From contig KV425636.1 of NCBI GenBank assembly GCA_001632425.1, positions 80,711 through 113,406 on the forward strand: a stretch of DNA of 32,696 nt. Reading direction: 5' to 3'. The notes under the pieces were generated by a model. That model saw nothing but the letters and a program-made list of their open reading frames with translations, did no database searches and was not told the DNA's origin. This stretch comes from Neolentinus lepideus HHB14362 ss-1 (lineage: Eukaryota; Basidiomycota; Agaricomycetes; Gloeophyllales; Gloeophyllaceae). This document shows positions 1 through 11,152 of the stretch, in pieces (position 1 is the first letter of the stretch; every line of letters begins with the position of its first letter). A program made the position numbers and the translations under genes.

Positions 1-695
1 GTTTCACTATTGTGTTTCCAAATACAGCTAGGACGCTGTGACAGGCAGAAGTGGGTACAAGGTCGCCAGGGACAACGGCTTAGGTAATTAGATGATCTGC
101 CTCATGCTCCCATTGTCCAGATGGCAAGAACCGAAGGAGGTCCCTTGGCTTACTTCCGGGACTGCTTCCGGGACCCGTTTGCACTGCATTGCGTGACGCT
201 GGGTATGTACACGTGTTGTACCTCAATGCCAAATATAGCAGCCAGGCGAGCATCCTCGAACATCGTTAGACAAACTTACAGGACGAAATCATCGTCTATG
301 AGCCTAAGACTTGGAATTAATTGAAGTGATGGGCATTAGAATGGACCGATGAAAGAAGATGGGGCAAGGGACATGGCTGTGAAAGACCGGGCTAGATGCG
401 CCGGAGCAAAAGATCAAAGTGCACATTCCCTGTCGGCGCTTTGGCATCAGGAGGGGACCCACAAACCGTCCTTTGTCACGCACACTGGTGTATAAATCCC
501 CCTAAATCCGGTGCAGCCACAGCACCCCCAACTTTATACAAGCATCCACTCTGCGCGACTTGACCCTCAGCGCCACTCCTCCTCATAACCGCCTCTATCT
601 GCCTTCTGGGGCCGCCACACCACAGATCACCCACGCCACTCTTGCTTTTTCAACCACGGCACAACAAGCGCGCTACAAACCACACACGTCAAACG
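1..695. other. 5' flank of first zinc-finger gene
   Basis: No gene is supported here. The short open frames are not backed by splice signals or recognisable motifs. The last 200 bases run into the promoter and 5' leader of the zinc-finger gene that starts at 696. Confidence 0.5.
491..497 (+). promoter_or_regulatory. Possible TATA box (TATAAAT)
   Basis: The TATAAAT heptamer lies 199-205 bases upstream of the ATG at 696, in a C-rich stretch typical of fungal promoters. It fits transcription of the first zinc-finger gene. The match is by motif only, and the implied leader would be about 170 bases. Confidence 0.35.
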
Positions 696-2580
696 ATGGT
701 TGACTTCACCACGGCCCAGCAGCCGCCACAGAACACAGCAACAACGAATGAGACCGACGAGACAATCCTCAAGGATGTCTGGAGCGAGTATATCGAATGG
801 CCAGCGGACAGGGTGAGTACTAACGCGCTTCAAAGTGAAGCTTGACTGATTTGACGCGTAGGACTCCGACGCGACCTTGGACTCCTGGCCAACGCCGCCC
901 GAAACGCTCAACCAACCGCACGAGCCGTGTCAGACGAGCACCCCGGCCTTCCAGAACCCGGTCAGGTATTTCGGGGCCCAGTTCCCAACACCACCACCAG
1001 ACATCTTCCGGCACACGGAGGGAGGAGAGACCGGACTGTTGGGACACTCGGTCGACATCATGGGCGCTGCTCTACCATCCACCCATCTGCCCTTCTCACT
1101 ATTATCCTCTCCGACCGTCTCTACCCCACAACTCCAGACCGAGCCCGCGACACTGATACCTCAAACATTCTCGCAGCCGCCCCAGCCTGTGCCGACGACT
1201 TGGGCAACAGACTTGACCATGGCAGATGTGGAAAACAGCAGTGTGATGAATATAGACGAGTTCCTGGCTGAGTTGGGAGAAGGCGTGGTAGAGCAGGTAT
1301 CTCATCATCACATCTCTCCCTATCCATTACGCACGCCGATTCCAACCTCCCGTCGCTCCACATCTCCCGTCCTTTTCTCCCCTCCGTCCGACGGCGGAGA
1401 CAACCACGTGCCCACACGCGAAGTCGTCGTCAGAGATGACGACGAGGGCGAGGGTCCAACTCGGCCTTATACTGGCGGGAAGAACCTGCGCGACCACGTC
1501 GCGCAGACGCACCCGCCAAGCGTAGGTCAAGGGGCCCTCGCCCCTCCTACGTCCGCAGTCCCGAGTCGTTCTCCATCTTCAATGTCAGCGCTCTTACCAA
1601 GGATCCCGAAAACGACATTGGATCCCGTAACCCCTGGATGGAAACTATCCGAGCGCGTCACGATTCCCGGCATGGGTCCTTCAATGATCTCTCTTCGTCG
1701 GCAATCACCGACGCTTGTGCAGCGCGGCCCAAGCCCTGGTGTCGGTCCGTCAACGATGGCCACCGAGCCTCGACCCTACACCGGCGGCAAGGCTCCGCGG
1801 AACTTGGAGCTTCACATGCAGGCTGCCTATCCGACAACCAAGCCCGAGAAGAAGAAGACGAAGAAGCCGAAGACATTGCTGGAGAAGAAGAGGATGAACG
1901 CCGCAGCTGACGACGAGGACTACAATTCCTCACCGAAGAAGAGGAGTAACAAGCGAGAATGCAAGGCCGCCGGGGCCTCGCCGCCAAGAGTCGCGCGTGG
2001 TTTTAACCCGCTGGACTATGCCTTGGACGACGACGACGAGAACAAGAAGAGGCGGAAGAGCAGAAACACCGTCGCCTCGTCGTCCGCCGTGCAGCTCGAA
2101 GACGTCGAGCCCGAAGACAACCCGCACGGGGACGAAATCGATTTCGACGCCTACGAGCCGGGGATGGACGACGACGACTACGACCCCGAGGGACCTGGCG
2201 GTGGAGGCAGGCGGAAGCGCAAGCGCAAGGCACCAGCACGCAAGGTCGACTTTGGCGGCGAGGAACCTCCCAAGAAGAAGCAGAAGAAGTCTCCATCCCA
2301 GCCCTCGAAGCCCCGTTCGAAGAAGCGAAAGGCCCAGTCATCAAAGAAGTGCACCCGCAAGGCCGATCCCCCTCGGTTGAAATGCCCACATGAGGGCTGC
2401 AACCATTACGCCCGTGCGACGGGCGACATGCGTCGTCATCTGGAGAGCAGGGCGCACAAGGAGCCCGCCTGGGACTGCAGAATGTGCACTACTAAATGCC
2501 AGCGCGCCGATTCGCTCAAGAGGCACTGTGAGAAGGATTGCCGGGCTGGTGTGCACAGCGTGCACCTCTGCGAACCTTGA
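696..2580 (+). CDS. C2H2 zinc-finger protein, long disordered N-terminus
   Basis: Likely nuclear DNA-binding protein. Exon 1 is 696-812 and exon 2 is 862-2580; the 49-base intron has a GTGAGT donor and a GCGTAG acceptor and keeps frame, giving 611 residues. Most of the protein is low complexity: Pro/Ser/Thr-rich at first, then acidic Asp/Glu runs alternating with Lys/Arg-rich tracts (such as KRKRKAP) that look like nuclear localisation signals. The C-terminal 60 residues hold two fingers. The first is C-x4-C-x12-H-x5-H (starting CPHEGC). The second is C-x2-C-x12-H-x4-C (starting CRMC), a C2HC variant. The motif YTGGK occurs twice upstream (PYTGGKNLRDH and PYTGGKAPRNLELH), and may be degenerate finger-like repeats. 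Target genes are unknown. The same two-finger arrangement recurs in the next gene. Confidence 0.85.
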
Positions 2581-3173
2581 ATAGCAGGGGTGATGGGAAA
2601 ATGAAGGTTCGTAGAGGTTGTATGCACTGTGTGTTGCGGACAGGACTTGGCTAAAGACGTTAGAGTTTATACAATTACATGTCGCTTACCTCGAGTGTTC
2701 GTTGTGGTCTTCACTTCTTCCTTCCTATTCCTCTTCATCTCACGTCCCCGTTCCGCTTCCATCCCAGTGTAGTTTAGTCCGCTGTTTCAATTTTCCTCCA
2801 GACCACTCATCATCTTGTTTATTCCCGCTGTATATTCTTATTGCATCAATACCACTTCCCTCTGCGATTCGAACTCAAACTAATTGGACCGATGACAAAG
2901 GCTTAACCGATGTCTGCAAACAATTCCCAATAAGCTCTCATCGAACTCCATGACGATGGAATCGTACCCAAAACGTCAGAGCCACTCATCAAGACCACTC
3001 GTGCTTTGCGCTTTGAACTTCTTCTTCGCTACCAGCACTTTGCTCTCATTCACCATGCATATAAGACGACGCTGCAGAGGGGTCAGACCTGCATCTCTTC
3101 ACCTCCTCACAGCCTCTCATAACCCATTCCTACCAACCACCTAAACCATCAGCCGTCATATCCTCGTCCTCCT
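2581..3173. other. Intergenic: 3' flank and leader
   Basis: No convincing coding sequence. It probably holds the 3' untranslated region of the upstream gene and the C/T-rich promoter of the following zinc-finger gene. Confidence 0.4.
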
Positions 3174-4034
3174 ATGCGTAAATGGTACACTGGACACGTA
3201 CCCGTACCCGCGACCACCCGACGAACTGGATACGAATCCTACGCACCTTACCAATACCAGCTCCAGGCAGGGCATTACCGTCATCTGAACCCAGCACGGT
3301 GAGACAATACTCCAGCCAGAGTTTGTCCTCGGCACCGTTTCAAACTGGACCGTCCTATGGGTACTCGTACGAGGACAATCGTGTTATCGCAATGAAGGCG
3401 AACTGGTACTGACGATGCGATTCGTGGCGGTTCATAGGCCCTCAGGCAGGGTTGTACGCTGGTGCAGAGCACAACAGCGTAGGGATAGACACAAAGTTAA
3501 CGTTGTTCAATGTGGTGTGGATGAGTGTGGATAGGGGTAGGTTGTGGCGTCCGGAATGCAATGGGAAGTAAAGCTGACGGTTGAGTTGTAGAACGGATAA
3601 CGAGTGCGGTGAACGGCACCCTGCCGCCCTTGCTCAGGCTCACGCCCGCTACGCCCTCGACTGGTCGCGAGTGGCTCTACTACCCTGGAACACGTGAGCA
3701 GCATTCGATCTCCCAGTTGGTACCAGTATTGAGGTGGGTCGCTCGAAGGTATACCAGCAGGCGTAGCCTGCAACACATACCACCTAAACCCTACGTCCGC
3801 CCAGACCCATCGCTCGGCTCAGGTAAGGAATGGCGCGTCCGCTGCCCAGACCCCACCTGCGCACAAATCTGCAACTCGCAAAGCGATTTGAAGCGGCATT
3901 TGCAGAGCCTCAAACATAACGACAAGGAGTACCGGTGTGAGAGGTGCGGAGATTGGTTTACAAGGATCGATGCGATGATACGGCATTGTAAGAGGAGTTA
4001 TAGGAAGGGAACAAGTGGAAGCTGTGATTCTTAG
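3174..4034 (+). CDS. C2H2 zinc-finger protein, probable paralogue of the upstream gene
   Basis: The 3' exon is well supported: it encodes CPDPTC...H-x5-H (C-x4-C-x12-H-x5-H), then CERC with x12 before the next His, the same finger pair and spacing as the neighbour, and ends at TAG 4032-4034. The last zinc ligand of finger 2, Cys in the neighbour, is Tyr here (HCKRSY). The 5' part is uncertain. An ATG at 3174 opens 42 codons (MRKWYTGHVPVP...) ending at a GTGAGA donor at 3300. An acceptor near 3445, and another near 3591 preceded by a CTGAC branch-like site, can join it to the finger exon. A further intron starting GTGAGC at 3694 is possible. Finger content is certain; the exon chain is a guess, and the gene could be partly decayed. 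Confidence 0.55.
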
Positions 4035-4862
4035 GACGTGAGGGGACGCGGAAGGTAGACACGCTGGGAGGCGGAGCAGGGACTTGCGCAGGCGCGAGAG
4101 ATGATACTGTCGAAGATAGATGAATAAGACTTGGGACTGCCTAGCGATTAATTTATAGTATTTGACTTAACGTGGATATCGTACACACCTGTCCATGCTA
4201 TTCCGTTCACAACTGATACTTGGCGCCAGCAAGACAAGCCTATCAGACACGGCTGTGGAGAGGGATGGGACACAGAGATCGCGAGTTCAGTGTTACGAAG
4301 ATGAACGCCGATAATGACATTCACGCTGAGATCCTGCGGATTTCGATAGAAATCGCAGACATACAGTCATGAACATCACTCAGCGTGCAAGATCCTCCAC
4401 CTTGTCTCATTATCGTGCCCCAGCTGGCGATGCCACCGTCACCATCGACCGACACCTAAAAGAGCTATTCATCAACATTCCAAACCGAATCCAGAGCTGA
4501 GAACCATCGTATACGGGCCAGTATACCCCTCGAGGCCGTCGTTCCCGTTTTATATCCGACATATCCTGTTTCAGTCGTTTGTGGGTCCCACTCGTGACCG
4601 GCGCCTAATCTCGACGGACTCGGTTACAAAACTTACTCGAAATGTACGGGCAGACACACCGATTTCCTTGATTTCATTGATTTTTTTGTGGACGGTATGT
4701 AGCCAACGTAGCGCCTGAAAGTCTGTAGCTGGGATGCTCGTCGTTGGGAGGAAAGGCGAGACACGTCGCCCTCCGTAATAGACGCTAGCTATTCGGCATG
4801 TGCCGACCCTTGCTGCTTCAGTTCCTCTCGTAGCCTTCCATCTCTTTTATTTTCCATCTACA
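4035..4862. other. Intergenic: GET4 promoter region
   Basis: I see no gene. From about 4721 onward this stretch is also present, inverted, at the right end of the window (32549-32696), so the GET4 upstream region was part of the duplicated segment. A T-rich run at 4680-4687 is the only notable local feature. Confidence 0.5.
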
Positions 4863-6462
4863 ATGCCCCCCGCCCCATCATCTGAACGCGCACTCTCTGC
4901 TATCCTGCCTCTCATTTCCACGGGTCAAGCCTACGAAGCACACCAGAAAGCCCGAACGTTTGCGTCGAGGTATACGAAGGCTAGTCAATATGATATCGCA
5001 GTCGAGGTCCTATTCCAAAGTGCTCGCGAGCTGCTCAAGGCTGGTCAGCAAGGGAGTGGGACGGACCTTGCAGGATTTCTGCTGGATGTGTATGAGACGA
5101 AGGGCGAGACGGTGAATGAGGAGAGTCGAGGTGAGTGTGTATGGGAGTAGCAGCATCCCTGGAAGCAGCAGCAAAGCTCCTTGACGCTGGGGTCACACGA
5201 TCTACGCTCAATCTAGTCATGTATCATTTGCCTGTTAGCTACGATGCGACAGGAGTCCGCCGATTGCACTTGTTCCTTTCACGCTGCGCCTTATTGCACT
5301 CTTGTGAATCCTGCCAACTGATTCCAGCTCCAAGGTCGCCTTACCCAACTCATTGCACTTACTGGATCAGGTGGGGCATGGCGCAAGACCACCATCGACA
5401 AGGTCATCGCGTGAGAGCCTCAGTTCCCTTCTCGCACTTCGCCACATCCTCACATTCATCTTCCCCTTCACTCCTCCAATTCCAATCCTCATCCTACTTA
5501 ACAACTCCTACGTGATGACCTATCCGAACCAACCACTCCAGATGGTCCGCTAAGCACGGTCCTTGTCCCGCCGGCGACCAAGCGTTGCACCACTACGTCG
5601 GCGAGCTGTTGCACAAAGGTACGATCTATATCCACTCATTATGTTACTCTACTCAACTTTACGATGATATTAGAGGGCGACTTCGAAGCAGCCGAACCAC
5701 ACCTCCTCGCCGCCGGCCTCCGGGACAGCGCGCGCCTCCTCGCACAGATGATGACTGAGTGGTCTGAATCCTCATCCGGCACTCCTCTCGGGGCATTCGC
5801 ATTGCGAGGCACTATTCCGTACGTCCTATCCCTTTCCCTCTCCTTGGCACCCCTTTTCATCATCCATATACATAGGTATCTTCAAAACGGCAACATTCTC
5901 GCCGCGCGCACCTTCATCACCACCTTCACCTCCTCCATCCTCACCTCCCACCCTGAACTTAAATCACCGCTCTCCCTCTCGCCTCTCACAATATCCCGCA
6001 AGGATGCAGACAACACAGACACAGCGCTCTTCACAACCGACTCCGCGCTCAACTTCGCCCAGCTTGCCGTCCTCACGTGCCAGCGCGCTCACGGAGAGAA
6101 GAGCAAGACGATGCGCGAGGCGTGGGTGAGGCTGATAGGAACGTACGGCGCGCGTGGCGGGCTGCTCGCAGATCGAGGTGTTCGCGCCGTGAGTATTCTC
6201 CCCATTTAATCCTCGCCCTTCCCCTTCTCACGCACACCGCTGTCAGGCCCTCCAGGACATCTCAACATTGTACTTCGCCATTCCGCCGCCGCGCACAGCG
6301 CCCGCGAATCCGTTCGGGGATATCATGTCCTCGCTTTTCGGTGGTCCTCCCCAGAGTGGCGGCCAGGGCCCGCGGGTTCTAGCTCCCACTGGTGATGGTG
6401 CGGCGGGCCAGGCGAGGAGGAGAATGTTGAGTCCAGAGGGTGGAGCGCCGGGGTTGGATTAA
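4863..6462 (+). CDS. GET4: GET4 orthologue, tail-anchored protein sorting factor
   Basis: Get4 partners Get5/Sgt2 and hands tail-anchored proteins to the Get3 ATPase for insertion into the ER; it acts in the cytosol. Exons: 4863-5130, 5335-5410, 5542-5618, 5674-5818, 5876-6188, 6247-6462. All junctions keep phase and give 364 residues, near the usual fungal size. Family signatures in order are ARELLKAGQQGSGTDLAGFL, GRLTQLIALTGSGGAWRKTT, then HGPCPAGDQALHHYVGELLH, GDFEAAEPHLLAAG and a C-terminal Gly-rich tail typical of basidiomycete forms. The helical-repeat fold is known for the family, not seen directly. The start is the first in-frame ATG (context ACAATGCC). Intron 1 is unusually long (204 bases). 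A partial inverted copy lies near the right edge of the window. Confidence 0.93.
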
Positions 6463-7056
6463 TGGGAAGGATGGCGAATGCGACGACGGTGAAAGTTATG
6501 TAGGATGCATGTATTGGTTTCGACGTCAAGCGGGATGTTACAGGAATTTCTGTATTTCTTTTCTGGTATAGAGTGCTACTGATACGGGCGAACATGGGCT
6601 ACAGACATCTTTTCGAATCTGACACTCGTCATCAGTTAGTATGCCCAGTTCGCAACCTTGCCCACAGCCATCAGTCTACGTACATAATTCAAGGACCGTG
6701 TCGGAGCAAAGCATCCTCCACAGGGTACTCGAGTATTCCAGTCATCCTGAGGCCTAAAAGTCGAAATTTCTCTTCGTGCAGACCTGATTGTTCCGGATGA
6801 GAAGGTACGCGTAGGATGTGCGAATACGCTAGTCGTGGCTGGGGAGAGCGAGAACTAGAGGAGTGAAACCGATAGGGATAGGTCTGAATGTACGTCACGG
6901 TGACGGTCCAGAGTCTCGCATTTCGTACACGAGATCAGACGACGCATAAAAGCTCAGACTCATCCACAGAACGCCCAAAGAAGGATACCTGCACCTCTTG
7001 ACCTGAGTTCTTTAGGCCCGAACGCAAGACCATGTGTGTAGTCGTAAGCCGCAATG
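6463..7056. other. Intergenic, nothing recognised
   Basis: 3' flank of GET4, followed by sequence without coding signal on either strand. It ends at the target duplication of the hAT-type element. Confidence 0.4.
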
Positions 7057-7064
7057 ATTCTGAG
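7057..7064. repeat. Target-site duplication, hAT element (left)
   Basis: ATTCTGAG, identical to 7576-7583 directly after the right inverted repeat. Confidence 0.9.
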
Positions 7065-7575
7065 TAGTGTTGTGCCAGCCGAGCCGGGCCAGGCCCTAAT
7101 TAGGCCGGGCCCGTTGTATAGGGCCCGGCCTGGAGGTCAGGCCGGCCGGGCCGGGCCGACTAGGCCGCAGCTTCGATTACTATCTGTAACGGTAGCTGTA
7201 CTGCTTACGGAGATCGTATATACTCATTAATCTATGCGCATGACACATCTGAAGTCATAGTGCGACAATTTGCACGGCTATGCTGAAGTCGATACTGAAG
7301 AACATTCAGTGATGTACCCAGTCACACCACAATAATGTATTCATATATAGTGCTGTGGTCATTTTTATAAGGCAAAACCAGCCATTACCTTCGAGCAAAT
7401 GATGTTTTTGACCAAGCCCACAGCTTCACATAGATTCCTGACATTTTTCGCACTCTCGTAGGCTATCCTACTTTCTTTACTCGAGGCCGCGGCCTGGGCC
7501 GGAGCCAAGCCGGAGCCGTCTGAGGCCGAGCCGAAGCCCCGGCTTTTAGGCCGGGCCGGGCCGTGCACAACACTA
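7065..7575. mobile_element. Non-autonomous hAT-type MITE
   Basis: The ends are perfect 11-bp inverted repeats: TAGTGTTGTGC at 7065-7075 and its complement at 7565-7575. They are flanked by a perfect 8-bp target duplication ATTCTGAG (7057-7064 and 7576-7583). The 8-bp duplication and a TAGTGTTG-like terminus are hallmarks of hAT elements. The 511-bp body has no transposase. Just inside each end are dense GGCCCGGCC-type runs forming strong hairpins, while the centre is AT-rich. It needs a transposase supplied elsewhere. Confidence 0.9.
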
Positions 7576-7583
7576 ATTCTGAG
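7576..7583. repeat. Target-site duplication, hAT element (right)
   Basis: ATTCTGAG, second copy of the 8-bp duplication made on insertion. Confidence 0.9.
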
Positions 7584-7923
7584 ACGGCAGTTATATTGAA
7601 GTCAGATCTAGACAAGCACGGACGGCACCGATAACAAAATAGATGCAAGCGCCTTGTCATTCTAGATAGATCTAGCGACGGAGCAAGCTTCATAACAAGT
7701 GTGTCGTAGTAGTCAGGACTGGCAATATCATTTCACCGATACATCTCTTCGATAGAGATACGTGCGTGTTTCGCGGATGATGTCTCCTCGAATTCGCCTA
7801 GACGCTTCGTAAGATTCCGAGTCTCCTCGTGTCTGGGAATACGTGCTGCCACCTTGCCACCTTGTCATCCTCAGGACAACCATGCATCGCCGGGCAAGCC
7901 TCATAGATTTCACGGACTTCAGC
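7584..7923. other. Intergenic, nothing recognised
   Basis: Short stretch between the hAT element and the FunK1 relic. No coding signal; it may contain the decayed 3' end or flank of that relic. Confidence 0.35.
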
Positions 7924-9060
7924 CTAATTGAGCGGATTGCGTTTGGCGGAATCGGACTCGGATGGCTCTAGGTCATCAGAAACGTTCGGTTCTTGGCGGT
8001 CGACCTCCTCATCTTCGACCCATTCGTTATCCCGAATCCACGCGCAAAAGACCAGTCGTAGCCGTGGAATTAGGTGATTAAGCGGAGGCGTCTTTGTGAC
8101 CGTTAAGGTAAATTCATTGTCCTGTAGATGGCTTCTCTTCCGTAGGAGTTGATATTTGTGATTGCTGCCTTTGTAGCAGCACACATGATAATCCCAAGAA
8201 TTCTCGTTGAACACTTCATCGACGATGGTCAAAATCTAGGGATCGCGGCGTTGCTGGGAACATAAAGTAGGCCGAGTCATAAGAGGGTCCAGAAAGACGA
8301 CTCGAGGTCATCGCAGATTGTATGACACTTATTAGGATCTCTCAATAGTTTGTGGGATATAAATTGCCAAGTGCCCTGCGAGGCAACGTCAGACTCCACA
8401 CGCAAGCATATCTCAATATCACTTACCGTGCGACGAGACTCCGTGGATTGGACCGACCATTCAATCCCTCTGTTCGCCCTCAGCGGGTCCCGAAAGGGGT
8501 CGCGCTCCATCTTCTCATTGACCATTTATGCAAGGCACCATGCTTTGCCAACACGTCCGATCAATGTCTCCCGAAATATCAGCACAGCACACGCTGATAT
8601 CGGGCTGCAGGTTTCGGTTAACTGTTGGATCTCCTCCGCCGAAATTATTCACGAATTTCAAGCGGGAACATAGTGCACCCCTCTGAATGCAGTCGATCTA
8701 CCAGAGGTGCAGTAAAGAAATCAAACCGACGACTGAGTAGTAGCATACCAGAGGTTGATACATGTCACCTTCATCCTGGCAACTCACGATGTTGTATCTG
8801 CGAGCTTTCGATCCTATCGCCCGAAGTGTTGTTGGCCTTCGCACATGCTTTTTGCTTTTTTATTCCGTTAATGTTGTTGATTAATTTGGTAATAGAGCTG
8901 AAGACTCTGTTTGAATGGGGCGACTAGGGCATTTCAGGGGGCGCTCCAGGTGTTAGAGGTAATAACTCCATGAGGAAGGGCATCGGCCCCACGAAGTGGT
9001 CCGACATCTCAATCGTAATCTCTTCACGCTCTTCCTTTGATTTGCTCGGTAGATGGCTAT
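7924..9060 (-). pseudogene. FunK1-type protein kinase relic
   Basis: Read on the minus strand, scattered pieces of a FunK1 kinase occur in the right order. At about 9055-8930 lies an N-terminal segment (KEEREEITIEMSDHFVGPMP) matching the intact gene's N-terminus (EREELATEMSGYFLGPMP). Near 8760 is GDMYQP, like the intact exon-1 end. Around 8590 a remnant (ADISGDID) stands where HRDLS...N is expected. After an intron-like gap (GTAAGT to CGCAG) come GTWQFISHKLLRDP and DDLESSFWTLL, then a C-terminal stretch with ENSWDYHVCCYKG. The kinase N-lobe, including the ATP-binding lysine region, is missing, the catalytic loop is ruined and frames shift. It cannot make an active kinase. It differs from the plus-strand copies, so it is an older family member. 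Confidence 0.8.
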
Positions 9061-9574
9061 GATGTCGTCGATTAGCTACGCTTGCTGTAACGAACGAATA
9101 TGAAGACGGTAAGTGTGGGGGTTGCCTGGACGGAGTGAGATGATTCAGCTATAGTGCCGACGTCGAAGGGAGCAGCTAAGAAAAGGTAGATGCACCTACA
9201 AATCATGCCAAGTAAGGCCTGCGAGATGACACCGTGGCCAAGAGCGAAATAAGTACTTCCAAACCATTCTGTGAGTCATCGCTCAAGCAGAAGTGACAAG
9301 GTCATCCAGTCCTGTTGCCGCGAAAGATAGTCTCATTTGTGAGTCCTAGATGCTCTTCTAGCCTAGTCACCTTTTTACATGTTTGGGAACCTGCTTAGCG
9401 GAAACTCGCGATGACGGGGCTTATGGTCATGATCGTGCTACGATGGGCGGACCACTATACTTTGAGCTTCGTCCACTCGTCATACAGCCAGTAATTTGAA
9501 ATACTCACATTCATACACGTGCAGTGATTTATTAGATAAACGTAGCCGGAGGTTCATGAAGAAATAAACGCAAA
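9061..9574. other. Intergenic between FunK1 fragments
   Basis: No coding signal recognised on either strand. It separates the minus-strand FunK1 relic from the plus-strand fragments. Confidence 0.35.
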
Positions 9575-9920
9575 ATCAAGACGACGCTTGAATCTTTAGT
9601 TGATCTCTTCGAGCTTTGGGTCCATTATAGTGCCCAATCACTGAAGAGAGAGGGGAAGGCACTCAATAAGGCTTACAAGTATGTCACCGAGGGCTTTGCC
9701 CCACACCACCAAACCTTCCCAGGTCTGACGACGTGATCAAGCTCTTCGATGACGCGTTGGCTTCTCCTGGCTGGCCGACGACGAGGGACATAGTCGAAGA
9801 TCTCATCCCCCAGAAATCTAGGCACGAACCCCACTCGGACTCGACGCTGAAGCGTTCGAGCGACTTCGAAGGCGACTCGTCTGCGAAGATTCAGCGCCGG
9901 TCTGGAGAGGCTGGTACTAC
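9575..9920 (+). pseudogene. FunK1 kinase C-terminal fragment
   Basis: Only the last about 110 codons of a FunK1 gene are present. The segment LESLVDLFELWVHYSAQSL aligns with the intact gene's helical C-terminal region. The tail DDVIKLFDDALASPGWP, then TTRDIVEDLIPQK and KRSSDFEG...AKIQRRS, is almost identical to 22597-22770. It resembles the intact gene at 22.6 kb (including TTRDIVEDLIPQ) more than the adjacent partial copy at 10.9 kb. Homology stops after KIQRRSG, and no catalytic domain precedes it. Confidence 0.85.
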
Positions 9921-10129
9921 TAAGATGACTGGCTACCCGTCTCTCACGTGCTCTATTATTTGGCGATGTTTGGCAAAGGCTTGCGATCCTAATAAGACGA
10001 AACTACTCCCCAAATGATGGGACCTTTCTCAGCCTGAATCGTGCGAGATGTCCTTAGAAACCGGAAGGAGAAGTATGTAGACCTCGAGAATTGCTGTACC
10101 TCACTCATGTGCATCCTAGCGCCGCAAAA

Positions 10130-11152
10130 TACAGAGTACAAAATTCCTACACAAGGACCTTTGCCATATATTCCAGCGTCTATAGCACGGTGCCACCGAT
10201 TCGTCGTGATATTCTCGTTGGTGAGCTCTTCCTGGATCCTTATCCGAACCCAGCTTACGATTGAATGTTTTATCCCATAAGGCAGCTTTCGAGAAGGCAG
10301 GTATTTTGCACCGAGATCTTAGCTTCCATAACACTGTGTTGATCGGAGATGGCGATGACGAGCGCGGCATACTAATTGACTGGGACCTCTCCAGATCTCT
10401 CACATCTGTCGATACAGGAGATGCACGTGTTCGAGGCCGTACGGTGCGTAGTATGGGTGGTTTATACATAACGTGCTGACGGTACACATGTTCAGGGTAC
10501 CTGGCAGTTTATCTCGCACGCGCTGCTGCAGCATCCGACTAAGAAGCACTCCATTGAAGATGATCTCGAATCCTCGTTTTGGACCCTTCTGTGGACATTG
10601 CTGCATTATGTGCCCAGCAACCTGCAGACCATCGAGCTGGTCCATGTTATGGGCCGCGTGTTCGATGAATGTTCCTGGAACTTCCCTTGTGGCTACTATG
10701 AGGGAGGGACAGCGAAGCAACTGGTATTCACGAACGGTTTCAAAGGAACAACGGACTACTATCTATCATTCCCGCATGCACCTCCGCTCGATCAATTGAT
10801 CCAATCTTTAGCCGATCTCTTCGAGCCTTGGGTCTACTACAGCGCCCAATTACTGAGGAACGAGGAGAAAGCGCTCGCCAAAGCTCGTAACAATGCCACA
10901 GGGCCCAGCACCACACTATCAAATGTTCTCAAGTCTGACCACGTGATCAAGCTCTTCGATGACGCGCTGGCGTCTCCTGGCTGGCCGGCGAGGGACGTAG
11001 TCGAAAATCTCATCGGGAAGATACCGAGGCACGCCCCTCACTCGAACTCAAAACCGAAGCGTTCGAGCGACTTCGAAGGTGTCTCTACTGCGAAAATCCA
11101 GCGCCGGTCTGGAACCGCTGATGCTGGTAGTTCTCTTCGCCTGCAAACTTGA
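10130..11152 (+). pseudogene. FunK1 kinase, 5'-truncated copy
   Basis: This copy keeps the catalytic loop and everything downstream. It has AFEKAGILHRDLSFHN (HRD and the catalytic-loop Asn), then LIDWDLSRSLTS (DWD in the DFG position). A 52-55 base intron ends TTCAG near 10496, followed by GTWQFISHALLQHPTKKHS and the C-terminal tail ending KIQRRSGTADAGSSLRLQT with TGA at 11150-11152. Compared with the intact gene, the N-terminal 580 or so residues are absent or unrecognisable. The acceptor before the catalytic exon is changed (TTTTTCAG in the intact gene, TTTTATCCC here). Nucleotide similarity to 21.9-22.8 kb is very high and continues into the 3' flank. It could still yield a C-lobe peptide, but not a kinase. 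Confidence 0.85.

Noticed and set aside
1102..2402. Several antisense and shifted frames over the first zinc-finger gene
   Set aside because: They are shadows of a GC-rich low-complexity coding exon; none has splice sites or domains.
5135..5515. 126-codon frame downstream of GET4 exon 1
   Set aside because: It lies across GET4 intron 1, exon 2 in the wrong frame and intron 2; the conserved GRLTQLIALTG segment is in another frame. Its minus-strand look-alike near 23.7 kb exists only because the DNA was duplicated.
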